Shown one piece after another: positions 35,519-48,394 of a stretch of 64,000 bases of DNA. The stretch is taken from contig JALECJ010000256.1 of the NCBI GenBank assembly GCA_023515745.1, positions 1,674,001-1,738,000 on the forward strand. The letters run 5' to 3'. This DNA is from Amoeboaphelidium protococcarum (taxonomy: Eukaryota; Aphelidiomycota; Aphelidea). The translations under genes were made by a program, and so were the position numbers. Under the pieces are notes generated by a model. That model made no database searches and was not told where the DNA came from. It saw only the letters and a program-made list of their open reading frames with translations. How positions within the stretch are numbered: position 1 is the stretch's first letter; each line of letters starts with the position of its first letter.

Positions 35519-38257
35519 TCAATTATACTACTTTGCCCATTCAGCTACTAGGTCCCTGTCTCTTTTAATCCACTGCGCCTGCCTTTGAATACGCTCCAGT
35601 CCAGTCTCTATAGAGCGGCTGATAGAACTGGTTTCCTTGCTATCAAAGAATGACTTCGCGTCATTGTAATACTCTTGAGAATTCAATGCTTGCAATGAGA
35701 GCTCTACCATGATATCCAGGTCGCTTAAGATCCCAGAGCTAAAACGTTGAGACAAAAGGTTCCAGTTTAATTTGACCCACTCCCACATTATCTTAATTCC
35801 CTGAGGACTGTCTAACATTGCAAGCATAACACTGGAAATATCATCAGACGCGACGGCGGGGGTTAAAGCAAAGTCGAGCGTTTTCTTAATCAACTTTTCA
35901 TCTCTAGTCATACCCAAAGCATACAAAAACGTGTTCTTTTGTTCCGATGTTGATGCATTCGTGTACAAACCCATGACACTGTCCCATTCTTTTACACCAC
36001 CCTCTGCCACAGCGGTAGACAACACAGCCTATCTTAAATCTGGATGAATCGCAGACTGATTACCGGCGATAAAAGACTGAAATCTTCTCATGGCCTCAGC
36101 AATAAAGCCAGCATCACGTCCTTGGACTAACACCTATCCTAATACCAATGAACGGAGTTATTTAGTAATAAAATCTTCTTTAGAATCATATTCCCAGCCC
36201 ACTTATTTGGCGGCTGGGAGAAAAACACCAAGCGTAAGTTGAGCAATCTTTGACAGAACTTCCTTCGGTTGATTCGAGAAAACAGTTCTGAATTGACCCA
36301 GATCCAAGGCTATTTATTACAAGACGCCGTACTAGTCTTCAGTTCTGAATCTCTCCAACAACTTTAAACCATCGACGGTAGAACCAATACCAGATTTACC
36401 CAATGCAAAACAGTCAGCCACCAGCCCGATGCGATCAGCAGAGGTCAACTTTCCTTACTCAATAGCTTCCCCAATCTTGACCAAAGCTGCAGCTTCATAT
36501 TAAGTACGATAAAAACCAGTATGCAAATGATTCAATTTGAAATAGCTTGCTTAAGATAGGCCAGGAATTTCAATCTCTTGTTGAGACTCTTGTAGCAATC
36601 CACCTAAAGACTGTGAATGGGAGTCGGAGGTTATTATCTGCAGAGGCACCTACCATACAGTACTCCGGTTCGCGGAAGTAGAAGCGTTACCTCCATCATC
36701 AGATAAAAAACGCTGTTAACTAATGGTCAACACATTGCCGTTCTAGACCACCTTTACCAATGGAAAGCCAGGTTATTACGTCCACTCGCGCATAAATTTA
36801 CCAACTGGTTTCCCACTAGCCTTTTCCAAATGGAGCCATAAATCTTCAATCTCAGCATTACGGTATAGAAACTCACGCATATAAGTTTGCAGACCAGTTT
36901 TGAAATCCTACTCACCCAGATAGGTAGACAGCATGCGAATGACACTTGCACCCTTACGGTAGGTGACCGTGTCAAAAACTTGAGTAGCCACGGATGAGTT
37001 TCTTACAACAGCTTAAATTGGACGACTAGAACGTACACTATCAGCAGTCAAACCAGCTCGGTAAGTACCGGAAAGAAAATAATTCCATACCTGCCAGTCT
37101 AGATAGAATGCGTCAACTGCCACCCAACCGGCCCAGGTAGCAAATCCCTCATTAAGGAATAAAGCGTCCCACCAAGTAGGAGTCACATAATTGCCGAACC
37201 ATTGGTGAGAAACTTCATGGTTGACGAGATAAGCCACATCTAATTTAGCTTAAGAAGTACTAGACTCCTCGTTAAAGAGCACTGCGGAAGATTAGTAAAT
37301 GTTCAACCCCCAATTTTCCATCGCTGACCCTGAGAAATCATTTACAGCAACTAGATCCAACTTTGGCAATGGATAAGGGATCTAGAAGTACCCAGAGTAA
37401 TACTTGAGAGATTTAGAGGCAACTTCCAGAGCAAACTTACCATCATTGGCCTCACCTTTGGGGGCATAAACACGCAAGACAGTCTTTTTAGCATCATCAG
37501 CCACAGCCTCGACATAATCAAGGTCACCAACGACCATAGCAAGCAGATAGGTACTCATCAAAGGAGTAGTGGCAAATGTGACTTCCTTTGTGCCATTTCC
37601 AACCACACGCGTAGAAATAACATTAGTGTTAGAGAGCGCAGTAAGGTTTGCACTGCATACGATAGAAACATCAAAAGTAGCCTTCATATCCGGCTAGTCA
37701 AAGCACGGCAGACATCTGCGAGCATCCCCAGGTTAAAAATTAGTTACAGCCATATAAATTATCCGATGAGTTTGAGGATCCTTAAACGACGAGCGATAGA
37801 AGCCAACCAGCCTATCGTTCAAAGTACCATCATATTCTATCGCCAAAGTAACGTTAGTGCCTCGCGTCAACTCTTAGTCAAGAGAGAGCGACACCACCTG
37901 CTTATCCTTATCAAGGCTGACCTTGTCAATTTAGACCTGAGCTGAGTTTCTAGTAGCACCAGTAGCATTGGACGATGATGAATCCAAAGACAATGAAGAG
38001 CTAGTGAAATTCAAGTCCACAGCATTAAGCAGAATCTCCTACGTGTCTTGCAAGACTGCCAGCTTTATCTCAACCTTGCCCTTGAAGGTGAATTAATTCA
38101 AATCAGGCTAGACTTGTAGCTTATAATTCAAAGGCTTAACACTGTCCGGGAGCACATCACGATCTTTCACGAGAGCAGCGGTCGAGTTCTTTTGAATCGC
38201 CAGTCCGTGGACGGAGACTGCAACAGATAGCAACGCCAACATTAATATATTCTTCAT
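35519..38257 (-). CDS. M1-family zinc aminopeptidase, secreted or membrane-bound
   Basis: 912 codons in one exon. A signal peptide ([18 protein letters not shown]) precedes a full M1 peptidase. The exopeptidase motif is SGSAMENWG (GAMEN-like, near residue 309). The zinc motif HEVSHQWFG (HExxH, near 347) is followed by the third ligand in NEGFATW. CLPCFDQPDMKATF and VRSSRPIQAVV-type segments match ERAP/aminopeptidase N proteins, and the C-terminal ERAP1_C-like solenoid runs to the end ([18 protein letters not shown]). It removes N-terminal residues from peptides. The signal peptide suggests an extracellular, vacuolar or ER site, useful for nutrient peptides. There is no clear C-terminal anchor. 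Confidence 0.95.
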
Positions 38258-39974
38258 TCTATTTTTTCTATAATCCGTATTTCTATAAATGGTTGGTTAA
38301 ATTGTAAAAAGAATTCTATAATAAGACTAAGCGCCATCTGACTACCTTGCCTAGCTTACGTTGTTACATTATGTAACACATGTTGTGTTCAGCCGTTGTA
38401 ATGATATAGCTACATTAGCGAACACTACAAAAGAAACATCGTTTTTTTCAGAGTAAACTTAAGAGTGCATATTAAAAAGCTGATTGTATAGGTAGCATTC
38501 GCATGGACAAAACTAAATAAAATTTAGAATTAATAGACTAGTGCACGTATGCTATTGAGTTGTAACAGACCTGTCATGTGGGTTAAGCGATCACTCGTAC
38601 ACTTTAAAAAAAGCTCCGGCGATCTTTTCATCGGGGTACCCACATATCCCCGTAGTAGCGACTGCAATCTTCGAATTGTCTCAACGACGTAATAAAGCCC
38701 ATAATCCAACCTGATATTACAACAGGACACCATCACCTTAACCTTGACCAGTTTAGCCTGACACCTTGCTTAAACTCATTGCATAAACCTTTCAACATCT
38801 GCAGTACCAATGAGCGCCTCCATAGCAGTACTAAGCACGGCAGCCGTCCACCATTTACCCAATTCATCAGACGCAAAGAAAATCACAGTATGATGCAACA
38901 ATAATGACTCTCAAACGTAATACTTCTTGATATAAAGACTAAACATTGAATTACAGCGCGATAGTATTTCAGCAAGATATGCACCCAGACATCACACATT
39001 GCATGCAAATAATCTACTCCGCCCAAGTCAACCGCAACCAAAAGCTTCTTCTTTAAAACAACTCCATGAACAATGCAAGCTCCATTAGAGTGACAATATA
39101 TGAATGACCAGCGCCAAGACTGCAACAGTTTCATTAGAGGCGAACCCAAATCGGACAGTGGATGCAACTTTCTATTATTGAACAATATCACAATTTCTGC
39201 AATTTCTTATCAAGAAGAGAAGTAAGGCGTCAACTTGCATCATTTTAACAAGACTGATTCAATCACTAACACTATCGTATCAGACCACGTCATGATGCGT
39301 CATTGATATCCGAGTTTCTGATTAACTCGGCACACACGGACTGCAATCGCAAATATCATCATGAAACGCTCTAGTCTAGAATCTTGACTTTGCAGGTATG
39401 GATAGCGCACGTTTTTTGACTTGGATACATAATAAGACAAATAGAGCTACAGATGTAGAATCAGAATAATACCAGTGACATTAAAGTGACGCGACAAGTC
39501 ATCAATCAATGAGACTTTAACCTTCATATTTAGCAGAGTAATAATCAAACAAGGCGAGTTATTAGTTAAAGGAAAGACACGGGTTCAGAGAGAATATCTC
39601 GATTTAAGACCAGTTTCAATGGAACCCATATATATACTGAAACGCTACAAATCATATCAAAATACTTGTGAAACAAGCGAACCATCATCTTGTGATCTAC
39701 TGTACTACAGAAAATTTTCAAAAAAACTTTGAAGTGCACGAACAAGAGATCGCCCCAAATTCTCTGTTGCTCTCGCCTCTCTTTATCTCACTCTCTCTCT
39801 CAATCTATTTTTCATTCAAACAAATCACTCCATCTCTTACATCTCACTCAAGGTGAAAGGAATCTGAACTTCAATTCTTCTCAAATACCCCATCCATCAA
39901 GTGTTGTATTATTCTATATTATACCACTGTCGGTATATCAATAAACAATTAAGCTGCTTCAATCTGAGAGGAAT
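38258..39974. other. 1.7-kb region with decayed or chance frames only
   Basis: The minus strand shows several coding-like segments in shifting frames: MKVKVSLIDDLSRHFNVTG to about 39300, VRFGFASNETVAVLALV near 39130, VDLGGVDYLHAMCD near 39020, FFASDELGKWWTAAVL near 38870, and DYGLYYVVETIRRLQSLLRG near 38680. Each is cut by TGA. They may be an old pseudogene or chance. The last 400 bp contain a pyrimidine-rich leader (ctctctttatctcactctct near 39778) upstream of the next gene. Confidence 0.35.
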
Positions 39975-41681
39975 ATGAGTACAATTCCATCTGCTAGGAC
40001 ATCATCTCTGCAACCTGTTGATTTGTAGAAATCACTGATTGACAGTACAGGAAGAGGCAGACAGTAGTAGTATTGTGTGAAATATGTTGAATTTATATAG
40101 CAAGACATTTAGAAACAGCAGCGATAGAGACATTTTATTAGTAAGAAGATTCTAATGGATCCAGAGCCAGAGGTTTAAAAGAAGGAGAAGAAGTTTTCAT
40201 TCTATGGATTGTACAGTGGATTCAGCAGCGTTTCCTCTAGTGGTGGTGGTAAGAAGGGGAAGGGATCTAATAGTAGTAATAGCAATTATAGTAATAATTC
40301 TAATCTTAATCTGGTTGCCATAACTAATCCATCACTCGCAAGTCATCCGGATTGGAAAAAGTTGAAGTCTCGCACAGTGGAAGATCTGTTGCACAACTCC
40401 AGCCTCTCCATTGTGGATGGAAATGAATAGGTTGCATTGACCTATCTCTCATTTATTCCGTAAAAGATTTTCAAAAAGAGTAAATGCATCCATCTATTGA
40501 ACAGGATATTCGTATACGGTATAGTATATGGAATGGAGTCTGTGTGCCTATTTCTGTGTGACAGAGGCTTCCCGTCACATGTCAACTCATCAATTGCCGC
40601 AAACGTCAAATATGACAGTATATGTACCGTGCTTGGCTCTTCTATTGATAAACTGCCGCAGTATCTTATAACTGCAGTTGCTTTTAACATGATTAATCTG
40701 GTCCGAGCATTGTTGAAGTTGGGCGCATCGATCAATCAGAAATGGTGTGGATTAACTCCTCTTATGGTGGCTGTGATGAAATGTAAACGTCTTCAGGATC
40801 CAGATGTTGCTCTGGAGTAGCGAGATGATATGTACGATATGCTTAGAGTTCTGCTTGAACTTGGGGCCGATGTTAATATTGGTATTCCGCCAGAGTAGTT
40901 GATTAAATTGAGCAAGTTGTAGAATTTGTTTATATATTAGAATAATAGTGAGTAGCTAATTAGCGGTGGAGAGGGATTGGATGCTGCTAAACACGATCAA
41001 AACAATGAAGAATAGTCAGTATTGACGCCGTTGAATATTGCCGAATTTTATGAGGATGCTTAATTACTGTCGCTTTTATCGTCGTATTCATCCACCAATG
41101 ATAATAGAAAGACGTCGAAGGCGTCATCTAGTGGTAGCTCGTAATAATCTTCTGGCGGTAAAAGATCTTTTGGTAGAAAGAGTGCTGATTCCATGCTGTT
41201 GCAGTAGTAGATTACAAATGTGGGCACGCTACCTAGAGCCAAGACGGCTGATGTGAGATCTGCTACTCCTCCTGCATCTTCAGCTTTATTCTCGTCTCAT
41301 ATTTTGTCGTCGTCGTAGTCATAGACTCTGTCTGCTGCATCATCATAGTCTTCAGTGACATCCAATAGTGATCCTCCAGGTGGAAATCCGTCTAAATCTA
41401 AACATGAGAAGCGGGCAGGAACACTCAGACCGTCTTAATTTCTTAAAGGTATGTTTAGTAAGAGCAGCGCTAACCATTAGAACAATTTAACTAGTGCTCA
41501 GAGTGATGTCTCTCGGTAAGCCAAATCTCAGGGCGATTCGACAAGTGGAAATTTTTAATAGAGCACTACTGACGCTCCTCTATCTCCTATTCCAGACAGT
41601 GATGGTAACACTCAAAGTAATTCTGATGGGCTATAAGAGTAAAAAGAGGAGACAGTGCAACAATAACTAGATTAAAAATGA
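39975..41681 (+). CDS. Ankyrin-repeat-like protein with Ser/Gln-rich tail
   Basis: 568 codons in one exon. After a basic N-terminus, residues about 160-300 contain repeats of ankyrin type: YGIVYGMESVCLFLCDRGF, AVAFNMINLVRALLKLGASI followed by TPLMVAVMKC, and DDMYDMLRVLLELGADVNIG. The second half is an S/K/Q-rich low-complexity tail in which most Gln are TAG/TAA. Ankyrin repeats mediate protein binding, so a scaffold or regulatory role is likely. No catalytic domain is seen and no orthologue is recognised. The start was chosen as the first ATG after a pyrimidine-rich leader. Confidence 0.72.
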
Positions 41682-41810
41682 TCTTCAGCTGTTGCGGTAT
41701 TATATAGCGCTATTGATATTCATAGTTCAATCATGTTAATCTCTTACCCATTAAATCACTCTCTTTCTCTTTCTCTCTCTTTCTACTTGCCAAGCAACCA
41801 TACATGATGA

Positions 41811-44632
41811 TCACAGCTTGCTCTCAGCGATCGGACCATTCAGCTCCACGGCGGCATTTGTAATAGCCAACACATCTCTCTCCAAAACTCTCACCTGGAA
41901 TAGAATCTTCTTACCATCATCACTCTTCCACATCTCAGTCTGCAGAGTCTCACCAGGGAACACGTGTTTAGCAAAACGCACCTTTATACTCTTGAACTTG
42001 GATGAGTCGCTGTTGGCAAATTTTTAGAAAATCTAACGTCCTGCAATACCAAAGGTGCATAATCCGTGCAGAATAGGCACATCAAATCCACCCATGGCCG
42101 CCATCTCTGGATCAATGTGCAGTGGATTACGGTCACCATTCAAACGATACAGTGCAGCTTGATCTTCAACAGTCTTCTCCTTAATAACAAAATCCGGTGC
42201 ACGTTTAGGAGGATTGTTCTACGCGGTTGCGGCTCCACGATCAGAAACCTTCTTATTACCGACACCGGATATGCCACGAATAAAGTTGGAGTACTCATTG
42301 TAGCATACGACATTCCCAGACTAGTCCTTAGACGAGACACCAATAATGAGTATACATCCCTTGCCCTTGTCCAGAATATCAACCACCTTGGCTTCATTCG
42401 TCAACTGACCAGATGTTGGTAGAGGTGACTTTATTTCCAAATACTGTTCACCATGCAGCAACATCATTGGATTAAATTGTCCAACAATATCTTGCATAGG
42501 AATGTTGAACATAAGAGGGAATGCAGGGATAACACCGTACGTTGGACACACAACGAATCTATCATTATTCTCATAGACCAAATTGAGATCCTTTCTACCG
42601 GCACCAACACTCAAGTTGTACAAAATAGAGTCTCTCTCTTCATAGGTGAACTTTTGGGTTGGAAAAGTCATTTTCTTGGCCTATTCAACCTTGGCATCTC
42701 CGGCACCAGAACTAGATTGAGACGACTATTTCTTCTAACCAGAGGCCACATTACTAAAGTTCTCAAATACAGCTTGTACACTATCTTGAGTGGAAGCTGG
42801 ATTAGTGGAACGGCCATCATCGAAATTACAAATCTATGGCCACTTTGATTGAATGTCTTCAGGCTGCAGCGGCTGGTTGATAGGAAACCCGACTCCGCCA
42901 GTGCGCTACCAACGAACACGACTCACCCATCCACTACCAACTTCAAATACGGCACCAGTTGTTGTATTACTCTCGTGCACCAGGAAGGCAATTAGAGGTG
43001 CGACGTACTCAGGCTTTAAAGCTTCCACCATATCTGGAGGCATAACAGTCGCAGTCATTGCAGTACCAGCATTTGGAGCGATAGTGTTCACGATAATGTT
43101 CTTCTTGGCACCTTCAATTGCCAAAGTATTACTGAATCCAATCAAACCAGCCTTGGCAGCGCTGTAATTTGCCTAACCAAAGTTGCCATACAGACCAACA
43201 GCGGAAGCGGTATTGATAATACGTCCGTACTTTTACTTGACAAAGTGCGGCCAAGCAGCTTTAGTAACCTTGAAAGATCCTCTTAGATGCACTCTATGCA
43301 CCAGGTCCCAATCTTAATCCGCCATTCTGGTGAAAGACTTATCTCTCAAGATACCGGCGTTATTAACCACAATATCGATCCTGCCAAAAGATTTGATAGC
43401 GGTATCTACCAACTTATCACCATCCTCTACAGAATCATAATTGGCCACAGCTTTACCACCGGCACGTTTAATCTCTTCAACCACAAAATCAGCTGCCATT
43501 TAACCACTCTTTGACTTGCCCAAATCATTGACCACCACGCTGCATCCCATTCTACCAAGAAGAACAGCATAAGATCTACCAAGACCACCACCTGCCCCGG
43601 TAACAATGGCAACTTTACCATTAAAGTCCAACTGTGGAGACTTTGGGTTCTACGGAATCTACTTAGCCTGTTCCAGAATGCCCATCCAGTCCACGTCCAT
43701 GATAGTCTCTGGATGCTGAGCACCAGCGTCAAAGTTATTGACACGATCCCACTAAGCCGCCACAGTACCAGCAGTGAAAGAAGAATCAGTCTTGAAAATG
43801 ACACCCTGGCTGCGTTCTCTTCTCAATTTTGCAACAAATCCTGCACCAACTTCAAATAGACTACCATTCTCCTGACAAGATTCATGACAAAGATACAATA
43901 CCAGAGGTGCGACGAATTCTGGTTTTAAATTCTCCAAAACTTCAGGAGGCATCACAGATTCAGTCATTCTAGATGCGGCTAGAGGAGCAATAGTATTAGC
44001 AAACACATTCTTTCTACCACCTTCCTTAGCAAGAGTTAGTGTAAAGCCATGCAGAGCCAATTTGGCAGCACTATAGTTGGCCTGACCATAATTTCCATAA
44101 ATACCAGCTGCAGATGCAGTGTTAATGATACGCCCAAATTTCTGCTTCTAAAAAACATCCCATGCAGCCTTGGTAACTTTATAACTACCACGGACATGAA
44201 CAGCATGAACCAGATCCCAATCCTGGTCAGACATCCTGGCCATAGTCTTATCTCTCAGAATACCGGCATTGTTGATAACAATATCCACACGGCCGAATGC
44301 ATCCAACGCAGTCTTGATGATCTAATCACCATCCTCCACAGAGTTGTAATTCGCCACAGCTTTTCCACCGCGAGACTTTATCTCATCAACAACGACATCA
44401 GCTGCCTTTCCAGAATGACCTTCACCACCTCTGGACACTCCCAAATCATTGACCACAACACTAGCGCCTCTATCAGCAAACGCAAGAGCATACACCTTAC
44501 CAATACCTACACCATCACTTACAAAAATAAGTTAAATTCCATCACGACAAACAATAGAATGACAATCGTACCTCCACCAGCACCAGTTACAACGACAACT
44601 TTTCCGTCAAATCTCAACTATTAACCACCCAT
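41811..44632 (-). CDS. FOX2: Peroxisomal multifunctional beta-oxidation protein Fox2
   Basis: Two exons, 44572-44632 and 41811-44506. A 65-nt phase-1 intron (44507-44571, ending GGTGTAG) sits in the first Rossmann motif and restores TGAGGGIGK. The product is 918 residues: SDR module 1 ([20 protein letters not shown]), SDR module 2 ([32 protein letters not shown]) and a C-terminal hotdog 2-enoyl-CoA hydratase 2 ([20 protein letters not shown]). It ends in SKL, a PTS1 peroxisome signal. It hydrates trans-2-enoyl-CoA and oxidises the (3R)-hydroxyacyl-CoA. Two SDR modules is the fungal arrangement; animals have one. Confidence 0.97.
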
Positions 44633-44929
44633 AATATGCCAAATAATTTGAATATGAAGATGAACAATACAACTTCTTAAAAAAGCTAAATATTCGTCTG
44701 TGCAGCAAAGACAGTATTACACAGTTGAATGTACAGTAAAAGAGAGTGAGAGTGAGAGAGACAAGAACGAGGGTCGCGTTTAGAAAGTTCTGACGCGTTT
44801 CGCGAAACAAAGCCAAGTCGAGCATAGACCGGTCGGATGGTCGTGAAGGTTCTTTCTAGCAATGACAAGGCTTTTTAGCATAGGGAACTTATCTATAAAG
44901 TTGGTGAATTAATTTAAAAATGTAACAAT
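44633..44929. promoter_or_regulatory. Fox2 upstream region with ACGCGT and TTTCGCGAAA
   Basis: A gagagtgagagtgagagag tract at about 44742-44760 is followed by ACGCGT at 44793-44798, overlapping the perfect palindrome TTTCGCGAAA at 44798-44807. The palindrome resembles E2F/MBF-type sites. The Ty3/gypsy relic begins just beyond. No gene is supported here. Confidence 0.35.
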
Positions 44930-46323
44930 ATATTTTATGACTGAAATTGATTGGAGATAGTGATACATTGATGGAAGCGACCTGACATGGTTGAGATCCG
45001 AGGTTCGCAAGACGAATAATACCACCAGCTGGCCATACGCTGAGATGACCGAGATGTTGCGTAAGTGCTTCGTGTTTAAATCAACAAGCGGGACGTTGTA
45101 TTCGACAAGTGGCAGCATCTGGCTAAGCGTCCAGAAGGGACACTAAGTAGTATTCTATGTGTGTTACAGACCATGCTGGTAGTTGTCAGAAATGATGTTG
45201 ATGTCTCCGAACATGAAGGCATTCGTCGCCTTCGTGAAAAGCTACCTGAGTATGAAGAGTGTTTCATTGCTTGTCGCGAGAAAACCTCTTTAGACGATGT
45301 GATCGAGGAGGTGCGCGAATTCTAGTATATACTAGAGTCGAGGAAGAGATAGCTGAACAATGGTGCTAGGGATAATGCAAGGGATAATCAGCGGCGCACG
45401 AGAACTAATCGCTCTGGTCAATCCTCTTCCGTTACTACTCCGACTCCTGCTCCTCGTCCTCTGCAGCTACAGTTGCATCTACACTGGTTGATGTGACTGC
45501 TCAAGGACCTGATGCGCGTGGTCCTGAAAGACGCACTTGTCATCGCTGTAAGCAGGTGGGACATATCGTCAGTAACTGTCCGATGCGCTAGTGACGGTCG
45601 GAAGGAATCTATTATGATATGACGATGAAAACAATTGGAGTTCATAATTCTCATCCTGCTTTGTTGCTATCGTTCTTGTGTGGCTTGCAAGACGAAATTT
45701 GCCATGGAGTCTAATATCTCTATGGAAATCCTGCAGAATCATATTGACTGGTGATTGTCAGCTGTATCATTGATTCCGGTGCATCTCATTGTTTTGTGTC
45801 TCGTAAAGTGACCGAAAATTTGGGTATTAAGATCGAGTCGTATATTTCACCCGTTAAGGCTGTATCTGGCTAGTTTGTTTCCACGTTGGGCCTAGTGAAG
45901 CTTCCTTACCGTATTGAGAACGTGGTGCTGATCCAATAGTTTTACGTGATAGACTAGTTGGATGCGGGTTGTGATGTTATATTTGGTTTTGATTGGTTGT
46001 CCTATCACAATCCTGCGATAAATTGGAAGTCTCGAACGATCCTCATGGAGTTAAATGGGCAACAACGTAAATTGACTGCTAATGCGGCTCCGTTATCTGC
46101 TCTGTTTTCGCATGTAGATCGCGTTATCTTGATTTCTACAGCTCAGGCTGTAACCGATGTTGAATATGGTGACAGCAGTATTCTGGAGAAAGCGTCCGCG
46201 AATGGCCCTCAATATCATGCCGCTGTTGGAACGTGCACTACTGACAGCGCGCTGCATGCTAAAGGTGACGTATTAACGGAAGGTATTGTTACTGCTGGTG
46301 AGAAATCCCTTAGTTTAAACTGA
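44930..46323 (+). mobile_element. Ty3/gypsy-type gag-protease relic
   Basis: A Gag-like frame (WQHLAKRPEGTLSSIL, then REKLPEYEECFIACREKTS) ends at a TGA near 45498. A frameshift leads to a zinc knuckle (CHRCKQVGHIVSNC, about 45539-45582) and another TGA. The protease frame then reopens (next entry). No reverse transcriptase, RNase H, integrase or LTR was found, and host genes follow within 120 bp, so the element was truncated. Confidence 0.72.
45748..46323 (+). pseudogene. Retropepsin-like segment, open to its stop
   Basis: From just after a TGA at 45745-45747 the frame is open for 191 codons. It has the aspartic protease active site IIDSGASHCFVS, then a flap region (AVSGQFVSTLGLVKL) and the second conserved block CDVIFGFDWLSYHNPAINW, all as in Ty3/gypsy proteases (DxGAxxxF, GMDWL). 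An ATG is lacking near the start. It could be a leftover of the relic or a retained, domesticated protease domain; the frame being intact while Gag is broken is notable. Confidence 0.6.
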
Positions 46324-46442
46324 AAACTAACAATAAAAATAATTATTTGCGCAAATAGTGTTTATTTAATAGCAAACTCTTTTTTTACATGAGAATGCAT
46401 GGATATGTAAAATTGACTTTAACATACGTAAAAGCACCGCCA

Positions 46443-48105
46443 TCAGTTGTTGGTAGTAGTTGAAACAGAGTATTGAGGATAATAGCATTGTTAAGAGCGA
46501 TGCTTTGTGCTGTTGCGAATGTGATCAGCTATCATGGATGCCATCTCTTCCCATCCGTGTCCTATACCATCATCGCCACCACCACCGAATCTCTCCACAT
46601 ACTTTCTACCCGATTCAATTCTTAAATCACGCTCCTCCGCAGTTAGTGATAACAATTTGGTCATGGCAGCCGCAACTTGGGATGGGTCTTACGCGTTTTG
46701 TACGTATATCGGAGCACTGCCGCCCACTTCGGGTAGTGATGAAGAATTATGTGCCACTGCCAGAGTGCCTGAGGTGAGAGCTTCTACCAGCGGGAGTCCA
46801 AATCCCTCATATTGAGAAATGTACATCAGACCCAGGGATCCAGAGTAAGTCGCCGACAGATCTTTTAGATCCATATACCGGACAATCTTGAATCTAATTG
46901 GCACATGAGACTTGCCATTTCTGGACGACACGACTTTTCTCTAATGATCATTTTCAGTTATAATGACTGGATGGTTGACTACTTATGATATCTCTTCCTC
47001 TGTGGGGCCACTTCGACCAACTAACAGAATCCAAAACTTTTACAATACATCGTCAGGTAAAAGATCCAGTGCTGCAAACATATACTTGGAATTCTTGTAG
47101 CTATGTGCTGATCCTACAGTCACAAAGTAGTCTATCGGTGTTCCGTTTTTAACGTATACAGGATCTTTAGCGGATGGCAATTTGTACTTGCTACGCACCT
47201 ATATGATCTGCTCCGGACTAGCAATACCAGGGAATACATCGCGACTAATCCTATTCTAGATTGTAGATACTATCGTATTCTTAGTGTCATTATCAGTATC
47301 AGTATCCTCTTACTAGATATCAGATTCAGACAATCGCACCTTATCGCCATACCACTTTACAATATCTCGCGACGTTGCTTCAGATACGGATATGACTGAG
47401 GCTATCCGATCAAGGATAGATATTCGAGGATAGTATTCAGAATAAGGTCCAGTATCCATACCAACATTCTCTGGAATCAAATCATGGTACATGATGATGT
47501 TGCAGAGTTCTGCTAGTTCTGGATACTCGTAGTATGTACTGATGAACACCAAAACTACTCCAGCCTCATTGCGTTATGTATATGGAGCAAGATCGTTGAT
47601 AATTTCCTTCTAAATAGTCTCTACATATAAAAAGGTGACAATTACTGTGAAAACATAAAGTTGAAATTTAAGCATTACCTTGGATTGATTAACGGCGAGG
47701 AATATAATTGATGTTATCAACGTGAGCCAATTCAGCTGAGTAAGGATTATCAGGACATGGATCTAAAAAATAAAGTCGATCATCACCGTTGAATTCTTAA
47801 GCCAAATGGGGAAGCAGATTCTTCCATACAGTGGAGATACCTTTAGGATTATTCCTCTGCAACTGAAATATAATCCCATCGACAATTAGGTAATAGCGGC
47901 GCTTCGTTGTACCATGGATACCCAATCTCCTGCGAGGCAGCTCTGAGCTAGTGTGCTGATTACCATATATTAAAGCTGGAAATTTTAGATCAGAATCGCT
48001 AACCTTTTATTATAGGAAGCCATCTTGAATAAAGTACAAGAGAAGACATACGCCAATAATAGCCAAAATTATCTTATCGCGGAATCGTGAATAATAATAC
48101 TTCAT
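46443..48105 (-). CDS. GT4-type glycosyltransferase, type II membrane protein
   Basis: Two exons, 47679-48105 and 46443-47620, with a 58-nt phase-1 intron ending ATGTAG. The product is 534 residues. A short cytosolic N-terminus and one transmembrane helix (IILAIIGVCLLLYFI, about residues 12-27) suggest a Golgi or ER type II topology. The GT-B fold is indicated by N-terminal PKGISTVWKNLLPHLAQEF, the interdomain VISVSEATSRDIVKWYG, the VGSAHSYKNSKYMFAAL start of the C-terminal half, and the GT4 nucleotide-sugar motif ISQYEGFGLPLVEAL (E-x7-E) near residue 410. The sugar and acceptor are unknown; GT4 enzymes often use GDP-mannose or UDP-sugars with retention. Confidence 0.87.
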
Positions 48106-48394
48106 GAATGGGTATCGCTATGCTCCAGTGGTATTAAATTTATCTATGAAGCGGTCAATATAGTTAATTAAAAGAGATGGCAGTAAGAAGTTTAATGCGT
48201 GTTAAGAGAGAGCGTGTACTATTGTAAACCCAGTTGAAACAGAAATCGCTCGGATCAGCTTTCTGATTAAACGCGTCAGATCTTCGTGTCACTTGAAGCC
48301 TCCACATTTCTGGTGCTGATTTAAGACTCAGGTATGATGAGGTAACTCTAGTGATCAATGAAAATCAATATTAAATTTAAGATCTTATAATGTT

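Noticed and set aside
44049-44624. 191-codon plus-strand frame opposite Fox2
   Set aside because: It is antisense to the first SDR module and spans its intron; no similarity seen.
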